Assembly (NCBI RefSeq): GCF_013249015.1
Contig: NZ_JABRPL010000001.1
Coordinates: forward strand, 1,040,318-1,104,317
Direction of reading: 5' to 3'
Length of the DNA: 64,000 bases
Source: Rathayibacter agropyri
Lineage (GTDB): Bacteria > Actinomycetota > Actinomycetes > Actinomycetales > Microbacteriaceae
Shown here: in pieces, positions 63,101 through 64,000 of the stretch
Layout: every line of letters starts with the position of its first letter
Position numbering within the stretch: the stretch's first letter is position 1
Made by a program: the position numbers and the translations under genes
The notes under the pieces: model-generated
Databases searched by the model: none
The model's input: the letters and a program-made list of their open reading frames with translations, nothing else
What the model was told of the DNA's origin: nothing

Positions 63101-63949
63101 CTTCTGCGACTGCTGGAGCGCACGCTTAGCAGCCGGGTTGCCGGCCACAGCGTCGAGCACGGGGTGCTCGAGCATCCGAGCGTCACGGAGCATGTCGCCC
63201 GCGACATCGGCGAAGCTCGACACGACGAGGCGCGGGTGCACGGCGAACCACGGCAGGTGCGAGGTCATCCCGCGGAGCTGGTCGATGACCGGCTGCGGCT
63301 TAAAGACGCCATTCTGCACCGCGAGTTCGACGAACTGATCCGGATCAATGGTGATGCCGAACTGCTGCTTGAGGGCTCGAGCGAGCTGCGGGTTGAAGTA
63401 GGGCTGCCCCTTGAGCTTGAGTTCGAAATCGCGCCCATAACGGCGGATCGCGAGGGGACGCAGCAGGACGGGAGCGGTGAACTCGGTGTCTCCGGCACGC
63501 CACTGAGCGAGACCGATCGCGAGGTGGACGCCCTCAATGCCGCGGACGGAGCGCAACTCGATCCCCTTGTCGGTGATCGCACCGGCGGCGCTCTTGGCCG
63601 TGCGCAGAGCGAGTTCGTCGCGGATCAGGGAGGAGAGCAGGGTGGTCTTGCCCGAAATGAACGGCGGCAGTCCGCCGGGATGCGTCGTCGAGAGTTCGAT
63701 GCGGGTCAGCGGCGAGTCGACGAAGTGCAGCAACGGCGAGGGACCGCCCACGTGTGCGAGCTCATCGCGCCAGGATTGCCACACGGGGTCGGCCACGTTG
63801 CCACCCTGGTACCCGACCTCACCGCTGGTCACCTGCACCGGAGACGTGTGGGTCGGAGGGAGTCGATGGGCGGTCGCCTCCCCGGCGTCACCGGACTCGG
63901 GGGAGGTCGCCACCGGTCCGGCTCCAGGGAAATCATCGACTCGTTGCAC
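60125..63949 (-). CDS. very large SF1-helicase-like protein (DUF4011-like) with MTES_1575-type C-terminal domain, degenerate ATPase motifs
   Basis: 1274 residues. N-terminal DUF4011-like region (~55-300), then a split SF1 helicase core, then a restriction-endonuclease-like C-terminal domain (~1140-1230: MLVDLAARLERRGLRV, AAVVETDRD). Motif III (FGDPVTQ) and motif VI (VGMTRARRS) are recognisable. However, the Walker A loop reads GTGGTQT (328-334), without the Lys, and the Walker B region reads FLVDAGATT instead of a DE-x-x form. ATP hydrolysis is therefore doubtful. Start sites are uncertain: GTG at 63949 is the longest and has no clear ribosome site; in-frame GTG codons ~40-52 residues further in are possible. 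Confidence 0.8.
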   Translation of the reverse strand: MQRVDDFPGAGPVATSPESGDAGEATAHRLPPTHTSPVQVTSGEVGYQGGNVADPVWQSWRDELAHVGGPSPLLHFVDSPLTRIELSTTHPGGLPPFISGKTTLLSSLIRDELALRTAKSAAGAITDKGIELRSVRGIEGVHLAIGLAQWRAGDTEFTAPVLLRPLAIRRYGRDFELKLKGQPYFNPQLARALKQQFGITIDPDQFVELAVQNGVFKPQPVIDQLRGMTSHLPWFAVHPRLVVSSFADVAGDMLRDARMLEHPVLDAVAGNPAAKRALQQSQKVASIIPQDERPPATDTLLLDADAEQEQVIANIAAGNSLVVKTLPGTGGTQTVVNAIGALAAQHKRVLVVSARRSSLDSIHQRLLSAGLGGVAVGPRTLRRDLIQSIARNEKASRPSVSEIDDALLRLRKVLLDYRGALSRRDESFGVSALQALEELARLSQLRTPPSTAARLDRRTVSALAQSRPEATRMLIESARLGEFRYGPGDSPWYGAQFDSTADAEVAHELAKRLHLRDLPRLLDRAQDVIGQTRMRPFESVAELGIYLRLLQDVRETLDKFQPAVFDRSIQDLIVATAPRREASEMSATNRRRLKKLAREYLRPGAHVTDLNASLRRVQQQRTLWQRYAVAGTIPEVPVGVADVQVAHQQVTDQLGRVDEPLGRRGTNLQLASLPLAELASMISGLAEDSEVLANLQERTTLLATLRDWGLDPLLADLSRRHVPAELVAAEIDLAWWRSALEIMLADERALLGGNTGVLDRLEADFKLVDEAHAASSAELLAWKLSETWKIGLVDWPQERDALRALLRTESATTPQELQKAAPHLSRVLAPAWLASPYEVHRIGTETTFDAVFLVDAGATTLAENVGAIRRAKQVVAFGDPVTQTPTPFSLRVDETPEFGATASRTDVEALHAQSALARLGELLNTVTLTRSYRAGGEDLAELVNRRFYGGRIDSLPWAGSFLGHDSLRFHYIASGHGMPENDSGAVESVDAEVAKVVELVLEHAVIRPRESLMVITASPRHAVRVQQAVLTAFAKRTDLNDFILGDRPEPFAVVTLEQSVAQSRDRVIFSIGYGRTPHGRLLSNFGALAEPGGERLLAVGMTRARRSMDIVSCFRPGDIDESRMRYGMVALAQVLQEAEDRVQPSDRDDYSEPMLVDLAARLERRGLRVNVGHKGKLALVAAHGTRAAVVETDRDVSTQSLRVSLRLRPELLRRLGWHYLRVHNFELFADPEAVAARVAGLIGAPTDEAGADAAPVATPPASGATQPVEPLPRD

Positions 63950-64000
63950 ACGGACACCCTAAACCGGGCACCTCCGAAAGACAGTAGCGACGCGGGTGGG

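Noticed and set aside
63640..63665. SGKTT motif near the N-terminus of the helicase-like protein as a real Walker A
   Set aside because: It lies far ahead of the helicase core, the spacing to motif III is wrong, and no beta-strand/GxxxxGK(T/S) frame surrounds it. It is kept only as something a structure should check.

Overview
The window is about 64 kb of high-GC DNA from an actinobacterium, most likely a member of the Microbacteriaceae. The reasons are the GC-rich codon usage, a succinate dehydrogenase of the sdhCDAB type, deazaflavin/F420-type oxidoreductases, a RamB-like regulator, an actinobacterial SepX/GlpR-like cell-division protein beside rimJ and galU, an MTES_1575-like helicase-associated domain, and many start codons placed 6-8 bases after a TAnnnT -10 box (leaderless transcription). 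No species is assigned.

Layout. 1-1350: 5'-truncated phosphohexomutase. 1.6-10.7 kb (minus strand): a nucleoside-salvage block made of a BMP-type lipoprotein, an ABC ATPase, two permeases, cytidine deaminase, thymidine phosphorylase, adenosine deaminase and a PTS IIA/IIB pair that has no IIC. 11.2-13.6 kb: divergent manC and a mannosyltransferase. 13.7-17.2 kb: sdhCDAB. 17.4-19.4 kb: a DUF559-type protein and a YihY-type membrane protein. 19.6-23.6 kb: fructose operon (DeoR-type repressor, 1-phosphofructokinase, IIA, IIB'-IIB-IIC). 23.9-25.8 kb: xth and trpS. 25.8-31.3 kb: glycerol regulon (glpK, glpF, glpD) with a divergent SorC-type regulator. 31.4-36.4 kb: RamB-like regulator divergent from pckG, then aroQ and an aldo/keto reductase.

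36.4-39.7 kb is an accessory patch with lower GC. It holds two near-identical small genes, each directly behind the 3' end of the same toxin-like gene (one toxin copy is only a tail remnant), a 170-bp displaced copy of part of the methyltransferase gene that lies 3 kb away, a small two-helix membrane protein and a secreted orphan protein. I read it as a toxin-immunity patch built by duplication and rearrangement. This is the best candidate for undescribed biology here, but its function is inferred from layout only. 39.9-50.3 kb is mostly housekeeping or catabolic (RNase H, methyltransferases, F420-type enzymes, CoA lyase, acyl-CoA ligase, thiolase, membrane proteins). 50.4-55.2 kb is a second accessory stretch: a secreted SGNH hydrolase, an aminotransferase, a secreted orphan, and the decayed 3' end of a large serine recombinase that stops 6 bases from the 3' end of tRNA-Ala(CGC).

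55.3-59.8 kb matches the mycobacterial Rv0985c-Rv0996 neighbourhood (SepX/GlpR, RimJ, GalU, 5-FTHF cyclo-ligase, FmdB-type zinc ribbon, MscL), but no MoeA/Glp gene lies between galU and rimJ. The window ends with a very large SF1-helicase-like protein whose Walker A and Walker B residues are degenerate, translationally coupled to a small conserved-looking protein. Intergenic palindromes recur: three (31.3, 57.2 and 59.9 kb) share sequence and form a dispersed family, and a fourth unrelated perfect 54-bp palindrome separates trpS from glpK.
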